Shown: in pieces, positions 24,059-31,107 of the stretch
How positions within the stretch are numbered: the first letter of the stretch is position 1
Layout: each line of letters opens with the position of its first letter
DNA from: Deltaproteobacteria bacterium
Lineage (GTDB): Bacteria; Myxococcota; B64-G9
NCBI GenBank assembly: GCA_019314375.1
Contig: JAFCZJ010000033.1
Span: 1-38,245 of the forward strand
DNA length: 38,245 bases
Direction: 5' to 3'
The notes under the pieces: model-generated
What the model saw: only the letters and a program-made list of their open reading frames with translations
Told to the model about the DNA's origin: nothing
Database searches by the model: none
Translations under genes and position numbers: made by a program

Positions 24059-24388
24059 ATGCGTTTGGGTCGTGTCATTGGGCAGGTGGTCTGTAGCGTC
24101 AAGGACCCGGAGTTGGAAGGCCGGCGGCTTTTTGTGATGCAAGGACTGGATGCGCATTTGAAGACCGCGGGCAAGCCATATGTTGCGGTGGACGGCATGG
24201 GCTGCGCCGGTCCGGGCGATGTGGTCTACCTGTGCTTCAAGCGGGATGCGGCCATCGCCCTGGGGGATAAGCCCCCCGTGGACGCTTGTATCTTAGGCTA
24301 TGTGGATGGGGTAGTGAGTGAAGATGCGCCGGGTGGCCCCATGCGGTTGCGCGAGCGTTATCCGAAAGAAAAAAAGAAAGAGATGTAG
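24059..24388 (+). CDS. BMC-P shell vertex protein, copy 3
   Basis: A 109-residue EutN/CcmL-family pentamer protein: RLGRVIGQVVCSVKDPELEG, RLFVMQGLD, VAVDGMGCAGPGDVVYLCFK and DACILGYVDGVV. It differs from the other two copies by a Lys/Glu-rich end (RERYPKEKKKEM) and by Cys residues in the core strands. ATG 24059 lies two bases after the RpiB-like stop, so translation is probably coupled. Confidence 0.94.
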   Translation: MRLGRVIGQVVCSVKDPELEGRRLFVMQGLDAHLKTAGKPYVAVDGMGCAGPGDVVYLCFKRDAAIALGDKPPVDACILGYVDGVVSEDAPGGPMRLRERYPKEKKKEM

Positions 24389-24430
24389 CGCATTGCTGTT
24401 ATTACCACAACGAAGCAAACGGAGGATGTC

Positions 24431-24712
24431 GTGGAAAAAGAAGCTTTGGGAATGATCGAGACGCGTGGGTTGGTGGGTTCCATTGAAGCAGCCGATGCCA
24501 TGGTGAAGGCGGCCAAGGTAATCCTCATTGGTAAAGAATTCGTGGGCGGCGGTTACGTGACCGTGATGGTTCGCGGAGACGTGGGTGCGGTCAAGGCGGC
24601 GGTGGAAGCTGGTGCCGTGGCAGCCAAGAAGGTTGGTGACCTGGTGAGCGTGCATGTGATTCCGCGGCCGCATGTGGACGTGGAAGGCATTTTGCCTAGC
24701 ATCGAGAAGTAG
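24431..24712 (+). CDS. Canonical BMC-H shell protein
   Basis: A 93-residue hexamer-forming shell protein, the standard facet tile: [20 protein letters not shown], the pore loop [33 protein letters not shown] and [13 protein letters not shown]. Compared with the BMC-H at 22016, it has the common pore and no tail, so it is likely the main facet protein. The start is GTG 24431, four bases after GGAGGA; the ATG at 24426 is out of frame. A 42-bp spacer precedes it and a strong hairpin follows, which may raise the amount of this protein relative to downstream genes. Confidence 0.95.
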   Translation: MEKEALGMIETRGLVGSIEAADAMVKAAKVILIGKEFVGGGYVTVMVRGDVGAVKAAVEAGAVAAKKVGDLVSVHVIPRPHVDVEGILPSIEK

Positions 24713-24721
24713 CGATTTTGC

Positions 24722-24762
24722 CCGCGGCTTCTCCGCATTTTGCGGAGAAGCCGCGGACTTTT
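24722..24762 (+). terminator. Strong stem-loop after the main BMC-H gene
   Basis: A perfect 16-bp stem (arms 24722-24737 and 24741-24756) with a three-base loop is followed by ACTTTT. It starts ten bases after the BMC-H stop and lies inside the BMC gene series. It could terminate most transcripts and so split shell/core genes from the aldolase genes, or stabilise the 3' end of the shell mRNA. The T run is short. Confidence 0.8.
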
Positions 24763-24791
24763 GCGCCAGACTGTTTTTGTCACCATGGCCG

Positions 24792-24814
24792 ATTAGTCCC
24801 TGATGGACACTAAT
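24792..24814 (+). promoter_or_regulatory. Inverted repeat ahead of the DeoC fusion gene, possible operator
   Basis: ATTAGT (24792-24797) and ACTAAT (24809-24814) are inverted with an 11-base spacer that contains a partial inner repeat (TCC/GGA). It lies between the hairpin and the DeoC fusion start at 24851, where a second promoter would be needed if the hairpin terminates. Suggestive only. Confidence 0.3.
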
Positions 24815-24850
24815 TAGGCCTTGGGTGAAGATCTGATTGGGAGGATCCGC

Positions 24851-26305
24851 ATGGACTCCGACGATGTCGTGCGTCGCATTACTTCGGAAGTCATCAAGCG
24901 CTTGGGCGCAGATAGTCCAAATGCAACATCACCAGCAGTCGCCCCCAAGCCCGCTTCCGGTGGGGCATCTGTTTGCCCGGAGGGCCAGAAGGCATTGGTG
25001 CTCTTAACGGGTGGAGACAGGAAGCTGGATCAGGTTTTGTTGCAGCTTGAGCGCATCGCCGAGCGTTCGGTGGCCACCACAGTGGTGCTATCCCCAACCG
25101 CTCAGCAGGTGGTGGGTGTGCCCGCGGTACGTCGGGCGGCACCGGGGGCAGAAGTGGTCACCGAGGGCGAAGTGGAGCGTTTGCTCGAAGGCGTGGGCGC
25201 TATCTACATGCCGAACATGTCTTTGAATGCAGCTTCCAAGATTGGGCGTTTGGCGCCCGACAGCCTGGTCTCCATTTTGGCCGTCCAGGGATTGATGCGA
25301 GGCTTGCCCATGGTGGCGGCCAATGATTCCCTGGTGCCGGCCTCCGTCGATGCGGGGCGTGTCCCCGCGGGTGTGCGCGATATCCTGGACAAGCTCTTGA
25401 CCAACCTGAAATCCATGGACGTCAAGATTTGCGAGATCGAGCTTCTTTTGGGTCCGGGTCCGGTGGTGGATGGTGTCACAGGGGAAATCAAGGCCAACCC
25501 CGAGTGCACCATGGCCCTCAACGGCGATTGCGGTGCTTGTGGGCTCTGTGTGGAGAATAGCCCCAAGGCGGTGCAGGCCATTGTGGATTCGGGAGCGGAC
25601 CGTATTTCCGCGGCACCGGGCTCCGTGCCGGCTTCGGGCAACATGGCTTCCTACATCGACCACACTCTGCTCAAGGCTGACGCCACGGAAGCGGAAATTC
25701 GCAAACTCTGCGAAGAGGCGCGCGAACACGTTTTCGCCTCGGTTTGTATCAATCCTGGCTGGGTGAGTCTGGCGGCCCAAATGCTCGCGGGGAGTCCGGT
25801 TAAGGTTTGTACGGTCATCGGGTTTCCTCTCGGTGCCACCACGCCTACGGCCAAGGCCATCGAGACCCGGGATGCCATCGCCAATGGTGCCAACGAGATC
25901 GATATGGTGATCAACGTGGGCGCATTGAAGAGTGGCGACGATGAGTTGGTGCGGCGTGACATCGAAGGCGTGGTGCAGGCGGCCAAGGGCCAGGCCCTCG
26001 TCAAGGTGATTTTGGAGACCGCACTTTTGAGCCGGGAAGAGAAAGTGAAAGCCAGCCTCTTGGCCAAAATGGCCGGGGCCGACTTCGTCAAGACTTCGAC
26101 CGGTTTTTCCACTGGCGGTGCCACGGTTGAAGACATCGCCTTGATGCGTCAGACCGTAGGCCCGGACATGGGCGTCAAGGCTTCCGGCGGCATTCGGGAT
26201 CGGGAGACGGCCGATGCCATGATAGCGGCTGGTGCAACCCGAATTGGCGCTTCGGCTTCGGTGGCCATCGCCACCGGCGCCAAGGCCACCGGCGGTGGTT
26301 ACTGA
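24851..26305 (+). CDS. deoC: Flavoprotein-like domain fused to deoxyribose-phosphate aldolase (DeoC)
   Basis: A 484-residue fusion. Residues 1-20 ([17 protein letters not shown]) form a targeting-type amphipathic helix, with a linker to ~45. Residues ~46-200 look like a PF02441 flavoprotein-like domain ([20 protein letters not shown], then [18 protein letters not shown] and [10 protein letters not shown]). A linker carries CGACGLC (Cys227, 230, 233). Residues ~265-484 are a full [25 protein letters not shown] (Asp351), VKVILET (Lys385), [15 protein letters not shown] (Schiff-base Lys414) and [10 protein letters not shown] (Lys443). DERA cleaves 2-deoxyribose-5-phosphate to acetaldehyde and glyceraldehyde-3-phosphate; ordinary DeoC is ~220-260 residues. 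ATG 24851 has a perfect GGGAGGA; GTG 24821 is rejected. This is the pathway-defining enzyme of the BMC. Confidence 0.94.
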   Translation: MDSDDVVRRITSEVIKRLGADSPNATSPAVAPKPASGGASVCPEGQKALVLLTGGDRKLDQVLLQLERIAERSVATTVVLSPTAQQVVGVPAVRRAAPGAEVVTEGEVERLLEGVGAIYMPNMSLNAASKIGRLAPDSLVSILAVQGLMRGLPMVAANDSLVPASVDAGRVPAGVRDILDKLLTNLKSMDVKICEIELLLGPGPVVDGVTGEIKANPECTMALNGDCGACGLCVENSPKAVQAIVDSGADRISAAPGSVPASGNMASYIDHTLLKADATEAEIRKLCEEAREHVFASVCINPGWVSLAAQMLAGSPVKVCTVIGFPLGATTPTAKAIETRDAIANGANEIDMVINVGALKSGDDELVRRDIEGVVQAAKGQALVKVILETALLSREEKVKASLLAKMAGADFVKTSTGFSTGGATVEDIALMRQTVGPDMGVKASGGIRDRETADAMIAAGATRIGASASVAIATGAKATGGGY

Positions 26306-26308
26306 CCC

Positions 26309-27070
26309 ATGCGCGAGTGGCAGGCCCGCCAGGATATTTGTGAGTATGGCCGTCGTCTTTGGCAGCTGAAGTGCGTGGCCGCCAACGACGGCAATCTGTC
26401 CGTGCGCCTGGATGATGGCAAAATACTTGCTACCCCAACGGGTGTGAGCAAGGGCTTCATGGAGCCCGGCATGCTCATCCTCACGGATCTGGATGGACGG
26501 GTGGTCGAAGGCGGGGGCAAACCCTCCAGTGAGCTGAAGATGCACCTGGAGGTCTACAAACTGCGGCCGGATGTGCGAGCCGTCGTGCATGCCCATCCGC
26601 CGGTGGCCACGGCTTTTTCCGTGGCCGGCCTCGAGTTGAACAAATGTCTCTTGCCCGAGAGCGTGTTGGTTTTGGGTGCCATCCCCATCGCGCCTTACGC
26701 CACGCCCTCCACCGACGAGATCCCGGACGGCCTGAGGCCCTTCATCCCGAATTGTGATGCGGTGCTTTTGGCCAATCACGGGGCGGTTTGTTGGGCCGAT
26801 AGCCTGCAGGGGGCGTACTACCGAATGGAAACCCTGGAGCACACGGCCACCATCACCCATCACGCCATGCTCTTGGGGCGGGTTAATCCCTTGAGCGAAG
26901 ACGACGTGGCCAAGTTGCGCCAGGTTCGAGAGAAGATGGGCATCACCGGTCGAGTGCTGCCTTGCGAGGCCGCGGGAACCTGCGCCGTAGCCCCGCCGGT
27001 TTTAGACGACGAGACCGAGGCCCTGGTGGATTCGGTCACCCAAGCTGTTTTGGCTGCCTTGAAGGAGTGA
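26309..27070 (+). CDS. Class II aldolase (fuculose-phosphate aldolase-like) with C-terminal helix
   Basis: A 253-residue zinc-dependent aldolase of the FucA/AraD/adducin family. The metal site and base are visible: SSELKMH (Glu75), VVHAHPP (His94, His96) and LLANHGAV (His157). TPTGVSKGFMEPGML near the start is typical of FucA-like members. Such enzymes split ketose-1-phosphates into dihydroxyacetone phosphate and an aldehyde (lactaldehyde from fuculose- or rhamnulose-phosphate, acetaldehyde from 5-deoxyribulose-phosphate). The exact substrate cannot be read from sequence. After the core comes a linker with Cys/Ala/Pro and a final amphipathic helix (ETEALVDSVTQAVLAALKE), which looks like a C-terminal encapsulation peptide. 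The gene starts three bases after the DeoC fusion stop. Confidence 0.92.
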   Translation: MREWQARQDICEYGRRLWQLKCVAANDGNLSVRLDDGKILATPTGVSKGFMEPGMLILTDLDGRVVEGGGKPSSELKMHLEVYKLRPDVRAVVHAHPPVATAFSVAGLELNKCLLPESVLVLGAIPIAPYATPSTDEIPDGLRPFIPNCDAVLLANHGAVCWADSLQGAYYRMETLEHTATITHHAMLLGRVNPLSEDDVAKLRQVREKMGITGRVLPCEAAGTCAVAPPVLDDETEALVDSVTQAVLAALKE

Positions 27071-27074
27071 CGGC

Positions 27075-27989
27075 ATGATCGCACCGGAATTTTCCTTGTC
27101 GGTACCCAACCACAACGGTCAGCCCAACGATCCGGATGATTTGTTTTTTGGCGAGGTGGATCAAATAGGCAAGGTCCAAAGCGGCAACACGAATTTCAAC
27201 CGCCTTCGGGGACATAAGAAATGGTCCTGGGGCCGGGTCGGGTTGACCCTTTTGGGCTTTTTCTTGGGACCCTGCGTTACCGCATTGATCGGTGCCGGTA
27301 TCGCGGGAGGCATGAACTTGAGTTTTGATACCGTCATGCCCATCGCGGTCGGCCTGGGTGCGTTGGGGGGTGCGATTCTTTTTGCCTATTGGGGTCGTCC
27401 TTGGGAAATCTGTACTTTCATCGGCGAAAAGGGCCTCGCGCGGGTCAAGCGGCGTGGCGAGAAAACCAAGACCGACGTCTTGGCTTTTGCGGATGCGGTG
27501 GAGATGCGTCAGCGCCAGATAAAACAATACGTAAACGGGGTCTACACGGGTACCACCTTCGGCTACGACTGGCTGGATAAGGATCAGCAGTACCAATTCC
27601 GTATCGGCGGCGTCTATCGGGAAGACACCAAAAAGCCCATACCCAAGGCCAACGAGGTGTACTTCGGCACAGCCGCGGAGTACGCCTGGCTGAACCATCG
27701 ACTGCCCGTTGTCCTCGACGAGGTGGAGCGCGGCGGCACGGTGCGTTTCAACGTGGGGAAAAAGAAGTGGATCGACATCGGCCGAGGCTGGGTGGAGTTC
27801 GGCTTAAAGAAAACGCCCCTGCGCATGGAGGCCGCCGACGTCAAAGAGGCCAGCCTCCACCAGGGCACCTTGTCCATCAAGCCCAACGAAGGCGGCTGGG
27901 GCAGCACCCTGAAAGTATCCGTTGCCAATATCGGCGACATGAAGATTTTTCTGTCACTCCTGGAAAAAACCTTAGAAATCAAGCTTTGA
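27075..27989 (+). CDS. Membrane protein of unknown function, co-transcribed with BMC genes
   Basis: A 304-residue protein. A ~50-residue polar N-terminus is followed by two adjacent membrane helices at about 55-80 (GLTLLGFFLGPCVTALIGAG) and 87-108. The long C-terminal part (about 110-304) is cytoplasmic-looking and beta-rich, with NGVYTGTTFGYDW and GTLSIKPNEGGWGSTLKVSV; it resembles PH-like domains. I recognise no BMC role. It begins four bases after the aldolase stop, with AAGGAG inside the end of that gene, so it shares the transcript. It may only be a passenger, or it could tether or supply the organelle. Transcription probably ends at the palindrome just downstream. Confidence 0.8.
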   Translation: MIAPEFSLSVPNHNGQPNDPDDLFFGEVDQIGKVQSGNTNFNRLRGHKKWSWGRVGLTLLGFFLGPCVTALIGAGIAGGMNLSFDTVMPIAVGLGALGGAILFAYWGRPWEICTFIGEKGLARVKRRGEKTKTDVLAFADAVEMRQRQIKQYVNGVYTGTTFGYDWLDKDQQYQFRIGGVYREDTKKPIPKANEVYFGTAAEYAWLNHRLPVVLDEVERGGTVRFNVGKKKWIDIGRGWVEFGLKKTPLRMEAADVKEASLHQGTLSIKPNEGGWGSTLKVSVANIGDMKIFLSLLEKTLEIKL

Positions 27990-27992
27990 AAC

Positions 27993-28054
27993 AGGGGTCA
28001 GACACCGGCACTTGACACATAGGTCTATGTGTCAAGTGCCGGTGTCTGACCCCT
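27993..28054. repeat. 62-bp near-perfect palindrome (REP/MITE-like), likely bidirectional terminator
   Basis: Arms of 30 bp (27993-28022 and 28025-28054) are perfectly complementary around a two-base centre. The core reads GTCAGACACCGGCACTTGAC in one direction and its complement in the other. It lies between convergent genes and would form a very stable hairpin from either strand. From memory, similar GGGGTCAGACACC... palindromes are dispersed in many proteobacterial genomes; I cannot check this here. Its right arm encodes the last residues and the stop of the gene at 28032. Confidence 0.9.
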
Positions 28055-29105
28055 TGATTTTGATTTTGGCCTCTATTGGATTGTGATCGGAATGGGTGAA
28101 GCCGAGGTCGTGACATTTGAGTTCGAGGAGCTCGATGTCCGGGGATAAGAGAAGTGTGTCCACGGTTGTGACGAAGTTTTCTCCGGCGCTGTAGGGCTTG
28201 TTGTTGGCTCTTAGGCTGGGGACCTGGTTGTCGTAGGCCCAGTGCCAGCCATGGGGCGTCCAGCCGACCGGCACTTGTTGGAACCATGTCGGTCGTTGAG
28301 CTTTGTGGGCATAGTGGTCCAGGGCAAAGTTCGGCGGGGCGTGATTCCAATCGCCCAGCAAAAGCACATGATGCCCCTCGGCATGCAGTCGCAGCATCCG
28401 TTTCTTTAGAAAGTCCATCTGTTGGACCCGAAGCTCGCCGTCTTTGTCGAAGGCGCTCAGGTGCAGATGCAGGATGACCCAATCCTTGCCGTCGGGGGCG
28501 GGCAAGCGCAATTCGTGCACGCAGCGCTTCAAGTGAAAAACCCGCGTCGGCCAGGGGTAGTCGCCTGGAAGCTGCAAGCGCAGGGCCTCCGTGAAATGCT
28601 GTCGCCCCATGCTCAAGAGGCCCGAGTGCACACGGCCCAAAGGATCAAACAAAGGCGCGGGCACGAAGGGCGAACGATAGTTGGCGGCAAAGCTGTGGCT
28701 GTATGCCGGCAGGGCCTCGGTGATGGCCAGGATCTGGTCGATGCCGTGGCTGCGTTTTGCGTCCTTGTCCACTTCCTGCAACATGAGGAGATCCACGGGG
28801 TGAGCCTTCAGGAAGTCCAACACGCCACCTAAATTGCGCTCGACGATGCTCCTTGAAGCCGGGCGAACCTGCTTCCCTCCGTCCAAAAAGAAATCCGCCT
28901 CGGCACCAAGGCCCCCGTAGCCGATGTTCCAACTCACCAGATGCAGCTCGGATCGGGGATCCGGTGGCCTGTTGGGACCGACGACGGGGGTCTGTATTTG
29001 AGCCTCGGGGTGCCATTCCAGCATCCAGAGTCCTCCTGCGCCAAGTACGGCAAGGACGAATATTCCAAGGCCCAGTCGTCTCAGCCAGCGAAGCACACGT
29101 TTCAT
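28032..29105 (-). CDS. Membrane-anchored endonuclease/exonuclease/phosphatase (EEP) family protein
   Basis: A 357-residue protein. Residues ~9-29 form one membrane segment or uncleaved signal (LRRLGLGIFVLAVLGAGGLW). The EEP fold is marked by LVSWNIGYGG, MLQEVD, LHLHLSAFDKDGE, LLLGDWNHAP and FTHSDHNPIEAK, which supply the metal-binding Asn, Glu, Asp and His residues. Family members cleave phosphodiester or phosphomonoester bonds in nucleic acids, lipids or inositol phosphates; the substrate cannot be told. With the domain outside the membrane, a secreted nuclease or sphingomyelinase-like role is possible. The last six codons (GSDTGT) and the TGA come from the palindromic repeat, so the original C-terminus may have been different. 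The Shine-Dalgarno is weak. Confidence 0.9.
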   Translation of the reverse strand: MKRVLRWLRRLGLGIFVLAVLGAGGLWMLEWHPEAQIQTPVVGPNRPPDPRSELHLVSWNIGYGGLGAEADFFLDGGKQVRPASRSIVERNLGGVLDFLKAHPVDLLMLQEVDKDAKRSHGIDQILAITEALPAYSHSFAANYRSPFVPAPLFDPLGRVHSGLLSMGRQHFTEALRLQLPGDYPWPTRVFHLKRCVHELRLPAPDGKDWVILHLHLSAFDKDGELRVQQMDFLKKRMLRLHAEGHHVLLLGDWNHAPPNFALDHYAHKAQRPTWFQQVPVGWTPHGWHWAYDNQVPSLRANNKPYSAGENFVTTVDTLLLSPDIELLELKCHDLGFTHSDHNPIEAKIKIKGSDTGT

Positions 29106-29207
29106 GCGAGGAACTTACTACGTCCGGTGAAAGGGTGCCAGGAGGATGACGGTACCTGTGCATGGATGTTACATTTCATGTTCGACGATTACCGATTGAG
29201 GAAGATG

Positions 29208-29447
29208 ATGAGCGAAGACAAAAAGGTTTGGTTTCACAGGGTCAATGCGAGAATTTGGCTGCCCATCTCATGGGAAGGCTGGGCCATGCTCTTGGGTTTC
29301 GTGGGCGGGTTTTTTCTGATTCCTTACCTCAATGGCTTGTCTAGAAATGAGTCGATTGTTTTCGCGAGGGATTGGCCAGTTTTATTGGAGATGGGTGTTT
29401 TGGTCGTCGCTTTCTATTGGCTTTCTTCCGGGCGCGTGAGGAAATGA
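29208..29447 (+). CDS. Small two-helix membrane protein
   Basis: A 79-residue protein beginning MSEDKKVWFHRVNARIWLP, with hydrophobic helices at about 20-40 (WAMLLGFVGGFFLIPYL) and 54-72 (VLLEMGVLVVAFYWLSSG) and a basic end (RVRK). ATG 29208 is preceded by GAGGA at a good distance; the frame is open further upstream but reads through the promoter region of the divergent EEP gene. No family recognised. It converges on the lipoprotein gene that ends at 29455, with only seven bases between them. Confidence 0.6.
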   Translation: MSEDKKVWFHRVNARIWLPISWEGWAMLLGFVGGFFLIPYLNGLSRNESIVFARDWPVLLEMGVLVVAFYWLSSGRVRK

Positions 29448-29454
29448 CCTGGAG

Positions 29455-30267
29455 TTAAGGTCGAAGGATGGCGGTGTCGATGCTCTGTGCGGCCTCCGGC
29501 CGGGCGGCCACCAAAAAGCGGGTTTTGGAGACCACTTGATCGGCGAGTTTTTTGCTCGCTTCATCCAGCAGCTTGTCTTTCAAGCTTCGGCGCTTGCGTT
29601 CGTGGTGCCAGATGTTTTCGTTTTCTTCTCCGTGCACGCGTTCGAAAACGGTGTAGAGAATGGTGCCGGTTTTTACGTCGAAGAGCGTGGCTTCCAAGAC
29701 GCCCGCGGCCTCTAATGTTTGGGAGGGGGCCGCGAAGATGCCGATGACCGTCAGCCAGGTCCAGCCCCAGCCGTTGACGTACTGTCGATCCACAAAGCGA
29801 TGACGGTAGAGCAGCAGGTACTCGGATCGGTACCGCGCCGCCAGTTCTCGCAGGCCGCTGATGCCACGGTCGGCGGGCCAATCAGCCGACATTTCCGTGC
29901 TGACCTCGAACAGACCCGAGTCCTCCATGGCCTGACAGAGTCGGTCGGGCACGTCGACCAAGGGCAATTCGTGATCGGTCAGGTACTGTCCCGTGACCTG
30001 GATCACGCCCACGCGGGCTTGCTTTTCCAAAAAAACCGGCGCGGCCAGGACTTCCCGTAAGTGGGCCTCGGAGATGCTGCCCGAACGATCTCGCGTGAAG
30101 TGATTGGTCTTCAAGATGGCGGGCTTGGCCGTTTTCGATTGAGTCATCAAGGGTTGCATGCTGGGTGCGCTGAGGGCTCTGTTTGCCGCGCAGCCACTGC
30201 CAAAGCCCAGGACCACCAGGGAAATGAGACCACCACAGGTCGTCAGGCGTCGAATGATTTTGTTCAT
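29455..30267 (-). CDS. Lipoprotein, resembling the rhombotarget lipoprotein group
   Basis: A 270-residue protein. The leader ends VVLGFGSGC, with Cys26 as probable lipidation site; AAAGGAG precedes the ATG at 30267. The mature part contains LRELAARYRSEYLLLYRHRF, YVNGWGWTWLTVIGIFAAPS and EATLFDVKTGTILYTVFERV. This combination resembles the rhombotarget lipoprotein group (TIGR04179-type) as I remember it, which accompanies rhombosortase-type surface anchoring; the match is by eye. It is divergently transcribed from the ECF sigma operon across a 228-bp gap containing an inverted ACTTAC/GTAAGT pair (30344-30349, 30372-30377). Confidence 0.7.
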   Translation of the reverse strand: MNKIIRRLTTCGGLISLVVLGFGSGCAANRALSAPSMQPLMTQSKTAKPAILKTNHFTRDRSGSISEAHLREVLAAPVFLEKQARVGVIQVTGQYLTDHELPLVDVPDRLCQAMEDSGLFEVSTEMSADWPADRGISGLRELAARYRSEYLLLYRHRFVDRQYVNGWGWTWLTVIGIFAAPSQTLEAAGVLEATLFDVKTGTILYTVFERVHGEENENIWHHERKRRSLKDKLLDEASKKLADQVVSKTRFLVAARPEAAQSIDTAILRP

Positions 30268-30495
30268 GGCTTAGCACTCCTTTCGCTTCGTTAACCGGAT
30301 TGGGTTTGTTTGTTCTGCCTGGTCAACGCGCATGCGAAAGCGGACTTACACAAGAAAGAAAAAATTTTGGCGTAAGTTGAGACCACTTTGTGCGTTGGAT
30401 CACATGAAGGGAGGTTGTGATGCTCGAAGGCTGGTCGCTGGCCCCGCGCTTTGCTAGAGTCGAACGCGTCAACCCCGTAAACAGGGAGCGCGTTT

Positions 30496-31104
30496 TTGAA
30501 TCCGGTCGTCGACTTTCAGGATTCCGCTTGGTTGCGCCGCGAGCGCAAGTTGCTCAAGCGGGTGCGCCGTGGAGACCGGCAGGCCTTTGGCGAGTTGTAT
30601 GGAGTTATGGCACCGGCTTTATACCGGCGGGTGATTCTCTGTCGGGTGGGGCAGGCGGATGTGGCCGAGGACGTTTTGGCCGAGACCTTTGTTACGGCTT
30701 TAAGGCGCATCGAGGATTTTCAGGATCAGGGCAAGAGTGTTTTTTCTTGGTTGGCGCGCATTGCCGTCAACAAGGCCATGGATGTGCACCGGCGCAGGGC
30801 TCGGGGGCGGCGGGCTCAAGAGCGATTGAAGAATCAAGCGGAGCCGACGAGCGAGAAATCCGATGCTCAGGATCTTTTGTTGCAACGCGACGACGATCAA
30901 AGGCAGCGAGAGCGGCTGGAGGTAGTTTTGGCGCAGATCAACCCCCGTTATCGAAAAGCGATCGAGATGCGATTTTTGAAGAACATGCCCCGGGAAGATT
31001 GTGCCGAGCATCTTCAGGTGAAGTTGGGGACTTTCGATGTGTTGTTGCACCGCGCCCTGCGGGCTATGCGCAAGGCCTGGGGCCCGGAAGAAGAGGAGGA
31101 CTGA
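30496..31104 (+). CDS. ECF-type RNA polymerase sigma factor
   Basis: A 202-residue sigma-70 family factor without regions 1 and 3. Region 2 lies at about 25-95 (AFGELYGVMAPALYRRVI, ADVAEDVLAETFVTALRRI, VFSWLARIAVNKAMDVHRRR); region 4 at about 140-195 (LAQINPRYRKAIEMRFLKNM, then LGTFDVLLHRALRAMRKAW). The start is TTG 30496 with GGGAG seven bases upstream; an in-frame TAA at 30478 excludes anything longer. Low initiation from TTG may limit its level. It is followed after three bases by a single-helix membrane protein, the usual arrangement with an anti-sigma factor. It would direct RNA polymerase to a small regulon, perhaps including this operon. Confidence 0.9.
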   Translation: MNPVVDFQDSAWLRRERKLLKRVRRGDRQAFGELYGVMAPALYRRVILCRVGQADVAEDVLAETFVTALRRIEDFQDQGKSVFSWLARIAVNKAMDVHRRRARGRRAQERLKNQAEPTSEKSDAQDLLLQRDDDQRQRERLEVVLAQINPRYRKAIEMRFLKNMPREDCAEHLQVKLGTFDVLLHRALRAMRKAWGPEEEED

Positions 31105-31107
31105 GCC

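Noticed and set aside
24821..24850. GTG 24821 as start of the DeoC fusion
   Set aside because: ATG 24851 has GGGAGGA at ideal distance and begins directly with the targeting helix.
25088..26863. 591-codon minus-strand frame opposite the DeoC fusion and class II aldolase
   Set aside because: Length is due to GC codon bias; the composition is unnatural and no domain is visible.
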